Notes: generated from the letters alone by a model not told the origin. Positions 31,421 through 40,618 are shown, counted from the first letter of the stretch. The stretch: DNA of 41,378 bases from Parcubacteria group bacterium GW2011_GWB1_40_14 (GCA_000996085.1 LBYG01000007.1:1-41378), one strand, 5' to 3'. Made by a program: numbers and translations.

Positions 31421-31861
31421 TCAAAAGAATTTTCCCTGTGTGTCTTCCTCGTCTAAAGCTGCGTTCACCATATGATCCGCTTTTTTATTTTGCTCTCTGG
31501 GAACGTGGACAAAAACTATATCTTTAAAATCCTGTTTGCTGTTCCAAATTTCAATAAAAAGAGGTATCAACGTTTCTTCTTTAATTTTATATTCTCCTCT
31601 TACTTGCTTCATTAAAAGTTCTGAATCTGCCCTAACCTCAACAATCGAATTTTCGGCTTTGTCGCTGCCGATCAGCGCCTTTAGTTTCTTGAGTGCAGCA
31701 ACTAAAGCTTTATATTCCGCCACATTATTTGTGGTTTCTCCGATAACTTCACCGTGCTCTTTGAGAAGGCGTTCTTTAGAGTCTTGAATAACAAAACCTA
31801 TTGCGGCAGGTCCGGGATTGCCGCGGGAACCGCCATCAGTATAAATAATAAAATCACTCAT
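31421..31861 (-). CDS. Ribonuclease HI family protein
   Basis: An RNase H that cuts the RNA strand of RNA-DNA hybrids. The 146-aa protein has the full catalytic set: Asp9 in YTDGGSRGNPGPAAIG, Glu49 in NNVAEYKALVAAL, Asp79 in RADSELLMKQ and Asp129 in PREQNKKADHMVN. The early GNPGPA loop and the lack of an N-terminal hybrid-binding domain match the short bacterial/archaeal RNase HI form. It overlaps the recJ stop by 8 nt, so the two nucleases are cotranslated. Confidence 0.94.
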   Translation of the reverse strand: MSDFIIYTDGGSRGNPGPAAIGFVIQDSKERLLKEHGEVIGETTNNVAEYKALVAALKKLKALIGSDKAENSIVEVRADSELLMKQVRGEYKIKEETLIPLFIEIWNSKQDFKDIVFVHVPREQNKKADHMVNAALDEEDTQGKFF

Positions 31862-33632
31862 AATTATATATATTTTCTGAATATTCGTCTTTTATGTCTG
31901 CGGGCATGATTCCCAAAACACGCCAATCGATTATTTTAAGTTTAAGATCCCGATGACCATTCCAGCTATCGGCAATTAACTCAATAATACAGTGCAAATT
32001 GGAACCCAGACGCACTTCGGGCAAACGAGCAGCTTTAAAAAGTATGCCCTTCAATAACTTTCCTCCTTCGTGTGCAAAAAGTTTCATCTGCAGATGTTCT
32101 GTCTTCTTGCCAACCTCTTTTAATTCAACTACTTCCAAATTTTCCAACATAAAATACGGCATACGGTTCTCTTCGCCATAGGGAGCCATTTTCTTCAACC
32201 AATCCCAGAATTCCCAATTTATATCTTTTGCGCTCAATAAAAGATCTATACTTTGTGTCGGCTCAACCGGAACAAAATTGTCTTGCGTATATTTTTCAAA
32301 TCTTTCTTTAAAAATATCAAAATTTTCTTTTTTAATTGCCGCACCGGCAGCCCGCGCGTGTCCTCCCGACTCTACAAATAATTCTTCTCCGCAATTGCGC
32401 ATAGCTTCAACAACATCAAAACCCTCAGGACATCTGGCTGAACCTCTAAGTAAATTATTTTTTTCGTTGAACAAAAAAATGGGTCTTTTCCACTGTTCAA
32501 GTAACTTATTGGCTACTATACCTATTACCCCCAAAGACCATTTTTCGTCGTGAAGAACAATTGCTGAGGGAATATCGTTCAACTCCGCCAATTTTTCTTC
32601 GGCCTCCTTAACTATCCGGGTTACCATTTTTTGTCTTTCCTGATTCTTATCTTCAAGATCCTGAGCCAGCCGATCTGCTTCTTCCTGATCTTCTGTCGTA
32701 AGTAAAGCAAAAGCTATATTGGCGTGTTCCAGTCGGCTTGCGGCATTAATTCTGGGAGCAATTGAAAAAGCCACCGTTTCCGCATCAAGATCCGATTCTC
32801 CCGAAATTCCGGCTTTAAGTAACATTGCCCTAAGTCCCAGTCTTTCTGTTCTTGAGATCATGGGCAATCCAAAGATTAATAATGTTCTGTTCTCGCCAAT
32901 TAAAGGTACGGAATCCGCAACCGTTGCTATAGCTACAATATCCAGGAATTTTTTCTCGTAACCCAAGGGCAAATTAACCGCCAATTGCCCGGCATGAGAC
33001 AAACGCAACATCGCTTGGACAAATTTAAATGCGACGCCCGTTCCGCAAAGCCATTGAAATGGATATGTTTCGCCGATTACTTTGGCATCTATTATGGCTA
33101 CGGCAGGAGGTAATTTGTCTTTAGCCAAATGATGATCCGTAACGATCGTATCAATACCCGCTTCATTTAATTCTGCTATTTCCCAATTTTCAGTTACCCC
33201 GCAATCAACCGTAATAACCAAATTAGCTTTTAATCTCTTTATTTCGGCAATACTTATTTCGGTCAGACCATGCCCTTCTTCAAAACGATCAGGCAGATAA
33301 GAAATCACATCGGCTCCAAGATCTTTTAGCAATGTAGTGAGAATAACCGTACCGCACGTACCGTCTGCATCGTAATCACCAAATACTATAATTTTTTCTT
33401 TATTATCAAGTGCCCTCTTTACGCGTTGTGTCGCCTTCTCCATATCTTTGAACAAAAATGGGTTGTGAAGAGCGATATTATAATCCGGACGAAAAAATTC
33501 ATCCAACAATTCCTGAGTATTTAGGCCGCGCTGCCAAGCCAAATTTAAAATCAAATCAGGATACTCTCGAAATTGTATCCTGAATGAATCCGGTGCCGTA
33601 GGTTTTAAAACCCAATTTTTATTCTTATCCAT
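31854..33632 (-). CDS. recJ: Single-stranded-DNA exonuclease RecJ
   Basis: RecJ degrades single-stranded DNA 5' to 3' in recombination and mismatch repair. The 592-aa protein has the DHH-family motifs: DYDADGTCG (86-94), VDCG near 143, DHH at 166-168, and the DHHA1 block SGGHARAAG near 406, then an OB-fold-like C-terminal region. The ATG is carried by the CATA repeat of element A2. Without A2 it would start 7 nt after the pgk stop, in the same operon. RNase H follows with an 8-nt overlap. Confidence 0.96.
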   Translation of the reverse strand: MDKNKNWVLKPTAPDSFRIQFREYPDLILNLAWQRGLNTQELLDEFFRPDYNIALHNPFLFKDMEKATQRVKRALDNKEKIIVFGDYDADGTCGTVILTTLLKDLGADVISYLPDRFEEGHGLTEISIAEIKRLKANLVITVDCGVTENWEIAELNEAGIDTIVTDHHLAKDKLPPAVAIIDAKVIGETYPFQWLCGTGVAFKFVQAMLRLSHAGQLAVNLPLGYEKKFLDIVAIATVADSVPLIGENRTLLIFGLPMISRTERLGLRAMLLKAGISGESDLDAETVAFSIAPRINAASRLEHANIAFALLTTEDQEEADRLAQDLEDKNQERQKMVTRIVKEAEEKLAELNDIPSAIVLHDEKWSLGVIGIVANKLLEQWKRPIFLFNEKNNLLRGSARCPEGFDVVEAMRNCGEELFVESGGHARAAGAAIKKENFDIFKERFEKYTQDNFVPVEPTQSIDLLLSAKDINWEFWDWLKKMAPYGEENRMPYFMLENLEVVELKEVGKKTEHLQMKLFAHEGGKLLKGILFKAARLPEVRLGSNLHCIIELIADSWNGHRDLKLKIIDWRVLGIMPADIKDEYSENIYNYE

Positions 33633-33633
33633 A

Positions 33634-33763
33634 CCAGGTGGTAGAAATTTGATTTATAACTAAACTCTATCGAATATTCTGCTAAAAAGTTGTTTTTTAA
33701 ACTTGAACACACGCCAGATAAATTTGTTCCGCTTTGCGGAACGATCAAATTTTCACTACCTGG
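33634..33763. mobile_element. Inverted-repeat element A2 at the recJ start codon
   Basis: A 130-bp unit with arms CCAGGTGGTAGAAATTTGAT and ATCAAATTTTCACTACCTGG is flanked by CATA (33630-33633, 33764-33767). A GTTCCGC/GCGGAAC hairpin lies by the right arm, and an inner GCCAGATAAATTTG can pair with the right arm as an alternative. Confidence 0.82.
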
Positions 33764-33773
33764 CATAAATATT

Positions 33774-34961
33774 TTAGTTTCGCAAAGCTTCTATTCCGGG
33801 TAACGATTCTCCGCATAAGAATTCAAGCATAGCGCCTCCTCCGGTTGAAATAAAATCTATATAGTGATCAAGATAAAGTCTTTCGATTATTACTGTTGTG
33901 TCGCCTCCGCCAACAACGTTAAACCCTTCCGATAGCGCAACAGCCTCAGCCGTCATTTCGGTTCCTCTGGCAAAAATACTTATCTCGTGCATGCCCATGG
34001 GACCGTTCCAAAAAACAGTTTTACTTTGACCTATTATTTCAGCAAACATCTTACGGGTTTCGGGTCCTATGTCAAAAATGCTTTCGTCGTCCTGTATGCC
34101 GTCCAAAGAACGCACTTCTGTTTTTGCGTCAGATGAAGCTTCTTTAGCAACTATAAAATCAACAGGTATATGTACTTTTGGGGATTTAAAATCAAATTTT
34201 GAAACACGTTCTAACATTGATTCTTCCGTGAATGATTTGCCGATATTATAACCTTGAGCTTTAATTAATGTTGAAGCTAAAGCTCCACCTAAAAGCAAAT
34301 GATCAACCCAAGGCAAAAACCTCTCCAAAAAATCTATTTTGGTTGAAATCTTAGATCCGCCCATAACCGCAACCAATGGGCGCTCAGGATTATCTTTAAG
34401 TCGTCCTACCGCTTCTATTTCCCGCGTCATCAGAGGTCCGGCTGCATGAGGAAGTAATTTTGGTATTCCCACAATTGAAGCGTGTGCTCTATGAGCATCT
34501 CCAAACGCCTCATTAATATATACTTCACCTAAAACAGCCAACTCTTTCGCAAATCCGGCGTTATTACTCTCTTCACCTTGATGAAAACGTAAATTTTCAA
34601 GCAAAACAACATCTCCTTTTTTAAGATCGCTGCATAATCTTTCCACTCTTTCTCCAACACAATCTTCTGTAAAAATAACGTCTTTACCCAACAAATGGCT
34701 CAGCCTGCCGCCTATGGGAAGCAAACTCAAAGCAACGTCTCTTTTCCCTTTTGGTCTTCCCAAATGCGACAATATTATCGGGATGCCTCCCTTTTCGATT
34801 ATAAGTTTAATAGTCGGCACAACAGCACGTATTCTAAAATCATCGCTTATGTCAGCCTCTGTAGGTATACGGTCGATCTTAAAAAAGGGAACGTTAAAAT
34901 CAACACGAAGTAAAACGCGTTTTCCGTCCAATTCCAACTGATTTATATTTGGCAGGTCCAT
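33774..34961 (-). CDS. pgk: Phosphoglycerate kinase
   Basis: This glycolytic enzyme converts 1,3-bisphosphoglycerate and ADP to 3-phosphoglycerate and ATP. The 395-aa protein is full length: substrate-binding VLLRVDFNVP and SHLGRPKG in the N-domain, VYINEAFGDAHRAHAS, AVMGGSKISTKI, and the nucleotide-binding VFWNGPMGMHE and VVGGGDTTV near the C-terminus. The ATG is carried by the CATA repeat of element A3. It is read divergently from the NDH-2 gene and lies upstream of recJ. Confidence 0.97.
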   Translation of the reverse strand: MDLPNINQLELDGKRVLLRVDFNVPFFKIDRIPTEADISDDFRIRAVVPTIKLIIEKGGIPIILSHLGRPKGKRDVALSLLPIGGRLSHLLGKDVIFTEDCVGERVERLCSDLKKGDVVLLENLRFHQGEESNNAGFAKELAVLGEVYINEAFGDAHRAHASIVGIPKLLPHAAGPLMTREIEAVGRLKDNPERPLVAVMGGSKISTKIDFLERFLPWVDHLLLGGALASTLIKAQGYNIGKSFTEESMLERVSKFDFKSPKVHIPVDFIVAKEASSDAKTEVRSLDGIQDDESIFDIGPETRKMFAEIIGQSKTVFWNGPMGMHEISIFARGTEMTAEAVALSEGFNVVGGGDTTVIIERLYLDHYIDFISTGGGAMLEFLCGESLPGIEALRN

Positions 34962-34962
34962 A

Positions 34963-35098
34963 CCGGGTAGTAGAAATTCGACTATTAATTCATCGATTTC
35001 TCAAAAAATGTTTAATTGAAACTGCTCATCTTCTGCTAATACCAAATGGTGCTGCTTGACTGTTCGTTTAAACGAACAGTCGAATTTTCACTACCCGG
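34963..35098. mobile_element. Inverted-repeat element A3 at the pgk start codon
   Basis: A 136-bp unit with arms CCGGGTAGTAGAAATTCGACT and AGTCGAATTTTCACTACCCGG is flanked by CATA (34959-34962, 35099-35102). A GTTCGTTTAAACGAAC palindrome lies by the right arm. The A/T pair near the end of A1 and A2 arms is G/C on both sides here. Confidence 0.82.
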
Positions 35099-35254
35099 CA
35101 TAGATAAAAATATCGTAACATCAAAAGAAGGCTTAAACAAACTTGCCCAGTACTTAAATTTACATGCACTCAAATACAATCTTAAACCCATATTATTTTA
35201 TGTGCTTCCAAAAATCCGCTTACCGAGCCTTATAAATTTAAGTGCTGGGTGTGC

Positions 35255-35269
35255 TATAATTGCCTTATG
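35255..35269 (+). promoter_or_regulatory. Extended -10 promoter placing +1 on the start codon
   Basis: TGCTATAAT ends at 35260 and ATG begins at 35267, exactly 6 nt later, where +1 is expected. The transcript would be leaderless. No Shine-Dalgarno precedes this ATG. Confidence 0.65.
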
Positions 35270-36571
35270 GAAGAAAAAATGCCCAAAAATATAGTTATAT
35301 TGGGAGGCGGATACGGCGGTATCCGCACAGCTTTAGACGTCGGGCGTTTTTTAAAAAATAACGATACAACAGCTCATAACTGGACACTACATATAATAGA
35401 TAAATCCGATTCGCATGTATTTACTCCGAACCTTTATGAAATGGCAACCGTTCTAAAAGAAGACGCTTCGGCATGGAACATAAAAAAAGCTGTGGCGTTA
35501 GAGTTTAGTGAGATATTTACCGGCCTACCCATACACTACAAACAGGACGTTGTTCTTGAAATAGATACAAAAAATAAAAAAATTGTTTTGCGCGACGGGC
35601 AACCGCTGAATTATGAAATTCTTGTTCTGGCGTTGGGCTGCGAAACAAATTTCTTCAATATTGAAGGCCTTGAAGGCAACAGTTCAAGTCTGAAAACCGT
35701 GGAACATGCGGTAATAATACGAAATGCCATAAATACGATAATCTCAAGCCAAAATACGGGACAAGAAGCACATATTGCAATAGGCGGCGGAGGCCCCACC
35801 GGAGTAGAGTTGGCGGGAGAACTGACAAGATTTATTCATAAAAAATGTTCATTCAAAGAGAATAAAAATTGCCGTAAAATTAAAATAACTATCTTTGAGG
35901 CCGGAGATACAATATTGAACGGTTTGCCGTCCGCCACAATAAACTCTGTACGATATCGCCTGAATAAATTGGGAGTTAATATTAAAGAGAAAACATCTAT
36001 ACTTAAGGCAGAAAAAGAATTTTTATATATAAAAAACCCCGACCAACAGGAAGAAAAGGTCTTCTGCGATCTACTGATCTGGGCAGGCGGCACAAAAATA
36101 AGTCCTTTATTGGAAGCGATAGTTGCACCAAAAGATAAAAAGGGCAGATGTCTGGTTGAATCATCTTTAGAAGTTAAACTTCAGAGCACGGACAGCAACA
36201 CCAACCCGCAACATATTTACGCAATCGGAGATTTGATATGTTTTACCGATACGCGGACAGGAAAACCGCTGCCTGGTACGGCTTATATTGCAATCGAAGA
36301 AGGAAAGGTGGTCGCCAAAAACATTATTGGAAAAATATCAAAAAGTGAAAACAATAAAATAAGTTACTCTGCCCCTAAATTTTATCCGTTTGCCATACCA
36401 CTGGGAGGCAAATATGCAATCTTCAGTTTCGGCTCAATAAGCATGAGTGGCTTTTGGGGTTGGTTGGTCCGCATATTTATTGATCTGCGTTATTTTCTAT
36501 CCATTCTGCCGCCACATAAGGCAGTACCCTTCTGGATAAAATCTGTTCTCCTGATGATAAAAAATGATTAA
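35267..36571 (+). CDS. Type II NADH dehydrogenase-like FAD oxidoreductase
   Basis: A membrane-associated flavoprotein that would pass electrons from NADH to quinone. The 434-aa product has the FAD dinucleotide fold IVILGGGYGGIRTALDV near residues 6-22, a second NAD fold AHIAIGGGGPTGVELAGEL near 165-183, and the flavin-side IYAIGDLICFTD. A hydrophobic C-terminal stretch (FWGWLVRIFIDLRYFLSILPP) suits membrane attachment. ATG 35267 is chosen from the promoter position; a second ATG (MPKNIV) lies four codons on. With no respiratory complex in the window its acceptor is unclear. Confidence 0.9.
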   Translation: MEEKMPKNIVILGGGYGGIRTALDVGRFLKNNDTTAHNWTLHIIDKSDSHVFTPNLYEMATVLKEDASAWNIKKAVALEFSEIFTGLPIHYKQDVVLEIDTKNKKIVLRDGQPLNYEILVLALGCETNFFNIEGLEGNSSSLKTVEHAVIIRNAINTIISSQNTGQEAHIAIGGGGPTGVELAGELTRFIHKKCSFKENKNCRKIKITIFEAGDTILNGLPSATINSVRYRLNKLGVNIKEKTSILKAEKEFLYIKNPDQQEEKVFCDLLIWAGGTKISPLLEAIVAPKDKKGRCLVESSLEVKLQSTDSNTNPQHIYAIGDLICFTDTRTGKPLPGTAYIAIEEGKVVAKNIIGKISKSENNKISYSAPKFYPFAIPLGGKYAIFSFGSISMSGFWGWLVRIFIDLRYFLSILPPHKAVPFWIKSVLLMIKND

Positions 36572-36600
36572 AACGCTCCTATAAACAGGAGCGTTTTGGT
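36570..36600 (+). terminator. Terminator of the NDH-2 gene
   Basis: AAAACGCTCCT and AGGAGCGTTTT pair around a 6-nt loop; the stem's own T-run serves the plus strand. Confidence 0.88.
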
Positions 36601-36619
36601 ATATCACTAAAAGAACACC

Positions 36620-37375
36620 CTATTTTAACAAGGCTGTTTTTTTGATTATCAAAGCGAAATCCTTAGGGTTGGTTGATGCTCTTCCGATCAATGCTCCGCC
36701 TATTTCCGCAGAAGAAATAAAATTTGCAATATTTTTAGAAGTTACTGAACCGCCATACAGCATTCGTATATTTGCTGCAGCCTTACTTCCTATTCTTCTA
36801 GCCAAAACTTTTCTTATTTCTATAATCGCCTCTTTGGCGTCTTGCGGAGTATCGGCGTTCCCGGTTCCAATAGCCCACACGGGCTCGTAAGCAATTATTA
36901 GTTTAGCGATATATTTTTTATCCAGGCCTTTTATGCTTGCTGAAACTTGATTTAAAAGTGTCTTTTTCCAATTGCCTACTCTTTTTTGCTCACCCACACA
37001 CAATATTGGTTTCAAGCCCTCTTTACTTGCTGCAATAAGTTTTTGAACTACAACTTCATCTGTTTCATCAAATATATATCTTCTTTCTGAGTGACCGATA
37101 ATTACATACTCAACACCATAATCTTTTAATAAATGCGCGCTAACTTCTCCCGTAAATGCCCCTTGCGTACCTTCAGAAAGATTCTGCGCGCCGGTTGATA
37201 TACTTGACCTCTTTATTATTGCGTTAACTGTCGGCACCATAAGGAATGGCGCGCATATTACAATTTTAACGCCGGATCCCATTTTCGAAGCTCTGACTGT
37301 AGACTTCAAAAGTTTCAATGCCTGATCGGATCTATTAACATATAATTTCCAATTTGCGACTATTAATTTTTTCAT
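36620..37375 (-). CDS. tpiA: Triosephosphate isomerase
   Basis: Interconverts dihydroxyacetone phosphate and glyceraldehyde 3-phosphate. The 251-aa TIM barrel shows the catalytic Lys10 (VANWKLYVN), His95 (IIGHSERRY) and Glu164 (IAYEPVWAIGTG), plus the phosphate-binding LYGGSVTSKN and IGGALIGRAS blocks. The ATG is in the TTTCAT repeat of element B5; without B5 it would start 8 nt after the galT stop. pgk lies about 2.4 kb away, so these glycolytic genes are not one operon. Confidence 0.97.
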   Translation of the reverse strand: MKKLIVANWKLYVNRSDQALKLLKSTVRASKMGSGVKIVICAPFLMVPTVNAIIKRSSISTGAQNLSEGTQGAFTGEVSAHLLKDYGVEYVIIGHSERRYIFDETDEVVVQKLIAASKEGLKPILCVGEQKRVGNWKKTLLNQVSASIKGLDKKYIAKLIIAYEPVWAIGTGNADTPQDAKEAIIEIRKVLARRIGSKAAANIRMLYGGSVTSKNIANFISSAEIGGALIGRASTNPKDFALIIKKTALLK

Positions 37376-37510
37376 CCCGTTAGAGACAGGAAGCGCTTTT
37401 ACGGAAACAGATTAAAGCGCTTCCGTATATCGCGCGCTCTGCTTTAAAATTTAATATATACTTAACTTACGATTTATCTTTTCATTCCCGTTATTGTGTC
37501 TCTAACGGGA
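37376..37510. mobile_element. Inverted-repeat element B5 at the tpiA start codon
   Basis: A 135-bp unit with arms CCCGTTAGAGACA and TGTCTCTAACGGGA is flanked by TTTCAT/TTCAT (37370-37375, 37511-37516). A GGAAGCGCTTT/AAAGCGCTTCC hairpin lies by the left arm, and an inner TTCCCGTTATTG gives the right arm an alternative partner. Confidence 0.82.
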
Positions 37511-37524
37511 TTTCATAAAAACCA

Positions 37525-38580
37525 CTATGTCTTAAATTTACGCAAAAATTGAGCTGCGGTTTCCGGCTCTATCGTAGAAATTTCTATACCGGTTCCCAAT
37601 TCAAAGCCCGCCCAAATAGCGGTCTTGGGCAAAATTTCTATATGCCAATGATAATGAGGATAAAACCGGTTTTCCTCATTTTCTAGATCTATAGGTGAAG
37701 TATGAATGAAAAAATTATACGCGGGTTTATTTAACGCCAAAGAAATTCTGGTTAAAATATTTCTTAAAGCTTCTGCGCATTCCCCTATTTCTTCCATGCT
37801 TATATTTTTAAATGTCGGCTCGTGCGCTTTTGGGAAAATCCTGATCTCAAAAGCCGACCTTGAAACAAATGGGCAGAAAGCTATAAAATATGCATTCTCA
37901 AAAACTATTCTTTTCCCGTCTTTTTTTTCCCATGCGATCATTTCGCAATGAACACATTTACCGTGGTCTTCAAAATAACGTTTTGATCCGGCTAAAGATT
38001 TTGAAACATCGGGAGGAACTACCGGTATGGCCATTATTTGCGAATGCGGATGGTACAAAGATGCTCCGGCTTCTTTGCCGAAATTGTGAAATATGGAGAC
38101 GTAGTGAATAGTCGAGCGAAGCGAAAGATTATTAAACCTTATCGCATAAGCTGAAATTACGGATTGTGCTTCGGCTTGTGAAATAGCATCGAAACTTCTG
38201 TCGTGATCGCGCATTATAACAACTTCATGAAAACCGGTACCGTCTAAAACAGTATATGGCCCGACATATCGCGCATGACGTTGCTTGGCCGTGCCGGAAA
38301 AAGCCGGATATTTATTTGGTACAACTTGAACGAACCAATCAGGAGAATCTTTCTTTATTTCTTTGCCGCTTCTATCCAAAATTAAAATGGGCTCACTGTT
38401 GCCATGAGCTTTCGGATCCTCAAAAGGGCATTCTTTTTTAGAAACATATGCGATTTCTGCTTTTTTTAAGCCCGCAAAATCATTTGGTCTCTTGCCCCGC
38501 CCAGTGGCAATAACTATCCAATCGCGGGTAACGGGATCTCTGCGTAATTCAGATATTTTTTTTGATGTTTCCTTTTTCAT
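37525..38580 (-). CDS. galT: Galactose-1-phosphate uridylyltransferase family (GalT)
   Basis: GalT moves UMP between UDP-glucose and galactose 1-phosphate, feeding nucleotide sugars to glycan synthesis. The 351-aa HIT-superfamily protein has WIVIATGRGKRPNDF, metal ligands in ECPFED and GKCVHCEMI, and the catalytic HPH (177-179) in ASLYHPHSQIMAIP; a second late block is YHWHIEILPK. Related ADP-glucose phosphorylase-type enzymes share these motifs, so the exact substrate is not certain. It is upstream of tpiA in one operon. Confidence 0.88.
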   Translation of the reverse strand: MKKETSKKISELRRDPVTRDWIVIATGRGKRPNDFAGLKKAEIAYVSKKECPFEDPKAHGNSEPILILDRSGKEIKKDSPDWFVQVVPNKYPAFSGTAKQRHARYVGPYTVLDGTGFHEVVIMRDHDRSFDAISQAEAQSVISAYAIRFNNLSLRSTIHYVSIFHNFGKEAGASLYHPHSQIMAIPVVPPDVSKSLAGSKRYFEDHGKCVHCEMIAWEKKDGKRIVFENAYFIAFCPFVSRSAFEIRIFPKAHEPTFKNISMEEIGECAEALRNILTRISLALNKPAYNFFIHTSPIDLENEENRFYPHYHWHIEILPKTAIWAGFELGTGIEISTIEPETAAQFLRKFKT

Positions 38581-38616
38581 ATATCGCTTCCCGTAAATAT
38601 TATATTAGAACTATAA

Positions 38617-39390
38617 TTATTTATTATAAATACCCATCCACAACCATAAACGGATTTTAAATAGTTCAATCAGCGTCTTAAAATAAGCCGATGCCTTTAC
38701 TTTACTTTCGGCGTCATGTATCCAACGAATCCCCACTTCTTTCACTTTAAATTTAAACTTAAGCGCCAAAGCCAAAGCTTCCATATCAAAACCCCATTTA
38801 TCTATACGGCTTAACGGAAAGATCTTTTCGGCGGCTGGAGCCGTAAAAAGTTTGAATCCGCGTTGGGTGTCGTGAATGCCGGGCAATATTAAAAACTGTA
38901 TAAGAACATTGGCTCCCTTACCTGCCAATACGCGAAAAATCGGCTCTTTTTTTTCAACAGCGCTTTGCTTTAGACCAATAGAGCCGATAACAACATCGTA
39001 TCCTCCTTGATTATCGGATACATTTGATTTATTTTCTTGAGTTAAATTTATCCACGGCAAAAGCTTTTCTAATTCCTCTATGGGCGTAGCGTTATCGGCA
39101 TCCGTAAAAAGACGTAAGCTTCCATACGCTTCGGTCATCCCTTGTCGCACCACATATCCCTTACCGTGGTTTTCTTTATTCGCTATTAAACGTAATCGCT
39201 TTGTGAGCTTTTGATAGCCTTCGACTATATTAACCGTCCCGTCGGAAGAACCGTCACTAACAACCAAAATCTCGCTAGTCCAGGATTTTTTAGCTAAGTA
39301 AGCATCTATTGCCTGCAACGTCTTGCCTATCCTTCGTTCCTCGTTATATGCCGGAATAACTATTGAAATAAAAGGGATTCCTTGGTTCAT
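38617..39390 (-). CDS. Glycosyltransferase family 2 (dolichyl-phosphate glucosyltransferase-like)
   Basis: A GT-A fold enzyme with ISIVIPAYNEERRIGKTLQAID, the nucleotide-binding EILVVSDGSSDGTVNIVE, GKGYVVRQGM and the metal-binding DADN (in LRLFTDADNATP), then DTQRGFKLF and DKWGFDMEALALA. This is the pattern of enzymes that load glucose or mannose onto polyprenyl phosphate. ATG 39390 (257 aa) is chosen; a TTG at 39417 adds nine. An extended -10 promoter (TGATATAAT at 39427-39435) precedes it, and the transcript starts with an AACAGG/CCTGTT hairpin. Confidence 0.85.
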   Translation of the reverse strand: MNQGIPFISIVIPAYNEERRIGKTLQAIDAYLAKKSWTSEILVVSDGSSDGTVNIVEGYQKLTKRLRLIANKENHGKGYVVRQGMTEAYGSLRLFTDADNATPIEELEKLLPWINLTQENKSNVSDNQGGYDVVIGSIGLKQSAVEKKEPIFRVLAGKGANVLIQFLILPGIHDTQRGFKLFTAPAAEKIFPLSRIDKWGFDMEALALALKFKFKVKEVGIRWIHDAESKVKASAYFKTLIELFKIRLWLWMGIYNK

Positions 39391-39482
39391 AAATATAAAA
39401 TAAATAACAGGCGCCAACCTGTTATCATTATATCACGCCCGGCTCTAATTTTATATTTATCCGAAAATTAAACTTTCTTGAA

Positions 39483-39857
39483 TTAACTGCGAAAATACTG
39501 TTCAAGCAACAATGCTGCCGCCAGATCATCAATATGCTCTTTTTCCGGATGTAATTTTTGTGCTTGAACGCTAGTTAAACGTTCATCAATAAATTCAACT
39601 GGCGCGCCGATCTCCTGATGCAAACGTTCTGCGAACACCCTTGTTCCTTTTGTCTGTTCGCTGTCCTCTCCGCTTAAACTCAACGGCAGGCCAACAATAA
39701 TTTTTTCTATTGATTCCTTAACACAAAATTTTTTGAGTTCTTCATAAACATGCGCCGAATTCTGAATAATGCCGCGTGAAAAAGCGATCTTTGATCCGCT
39801 ATCCCCCACAGCTAATCCTATTCTTTTTTCGCCATAATCAATAGCCAAAATTTTCAC
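39483..39857 (-). CDS. ruvX: Putative pre-16S rRNA nuclease / Holliday junction resolvase-like RuvX (YqgF)
   Basis: The 124-aa RNase H-fold protein begins MKILAIDYGEKRIGLAVGD with the first catalytic Asp7, has IEKIIVGLPLSLSGEDSEQT (the GLP motif), FIDERLTSVQA and a late HIDDLAAALLLEQYF with the final Asp. Members mature the 16S rRNA 5' end. Full length for the family. It begins 4 nt after the map stop, in the adk-map-ruvX operon. Confidence 0.94.
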   Translation of the reverse strand: MKILAIDYGEKRIGLAVGDSGSKIAFSRGIIQNSAHVYEELKKFCVKESIEKIIVGLPLSLSGEDSEQTKGTRVFAERLHQEIGAPVEFIDERLTSVQAQKLHPEKEHIDDLAAALLLEQYFRS

Positions 39858-39861
39858 AATT

Positions 39862-40617
39862 TTATATCTTAGTTAGTATTTCTGTTCCTGCCGTTGTTAT
39901 TGCAATAGTATGTTCAAAATGAGCAACAAGACTGCCATCGGTTGTTTCAAAACCAAAACCGTCTTTTGATTCTCGGATATTTGGTGAACCTGCCGAGATT
40001 ATCGGCTCAATAGCAATCACCATGCCGTCAACTATTTTTTCGCCGGAGCCAGTCACGCCATAATTTGGGACATGAGGCGGTTCATGTAAATTTTTCCCGA
40101 TGCCGTGTCCGACCAGTTCGCGAATAGCTGAAAAGCCTTCTTTTTCTATATAAAACTGTATTGCGCTAGAAATATCACCGATACGATTACCTACTTTTGC
40201 CTTTCCGATGCCTCGCGCTAAAGCCTCCCGCGTAACATGTATCAGACGTGAAGCAGGATAGCTTATATTTCCGACACCTACAGTAAATGCCGAATCCGAA
40301 TACCATCCGTTTGAAATAACTCCGAAGTCTAAACCAATAATATCTCCTTCTTTAAGAGGTATTTTAGAGGGCACGCCATGAACAGCAATACTATTTAACG
40401 AAGCGCATATAACAGCGGGAAATTTTTGGTAACCTCGAAAAGCAGTCTCGACACCGGCTAACTCAATCAGATTTTCAGCTTCCTTATTAATATCAAAAGG
40501 CGTCGCGCCGGGTTGAGCCATTTTAATTAACTTTCTTAGTATTTTTGCGCAGATGTGCCCGGATTCTCGCATTCCGTCGATATCTTTTTTACTCTTTATT
40601 TCGATTTTTGCGCTCAT
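39862..40617 (-). CDS. map: Methionine aminopeptidase type I
   Basis: Removes N-terminal methionine from new proteins. The 251-aa pita-bread enzyme has all five metal ligands: Asp in IGLDFGVI, Asp in YSDSAFTV, His in LVGHGIGKNLHEPP, Glu in AIEPIIS and Glu in HFEHTIAI. adk-map is the usual end of the spc ribosomal protein operon. Its ATG is carried by the CATA repeat of element A4; without A4 it would start 3 nt after the adk stop. Confidence 0.97.
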   Translation of the reverse strand: MSAKIEIKSKKDIDGMRESGHICAKILRKLIKMAQPGATPFDINKEAENLIELAGVETAFRGYQKFPAVICASLNSIAVHGVPSKIPLKEGDIIGLDFGVISNGWYSDSAFTVGVGNISYPASRLIHVTREALARGIGKAKVGNRIGDISSAIQFYIEKEGFSAIRELVGHGIGKNLHEPPHVPNYGVTGSGEKIVDGMVIAIEPIISAGSPNIRESKDGFGFETTDGSLVAHFEHTIAITTAGTEILTKI

Positions 40618-40618
40618 A

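Noticed and set aside
35046..35294. 82-aa plus-strand frame before the NDH-2 gene
   Set aside because: It starts inside element A3, overlaps the promoter and start of the NDH-2 gene and has no ribosome binding site. Its middle part looks weakly protein-like, so a small gene is not fully excluded.
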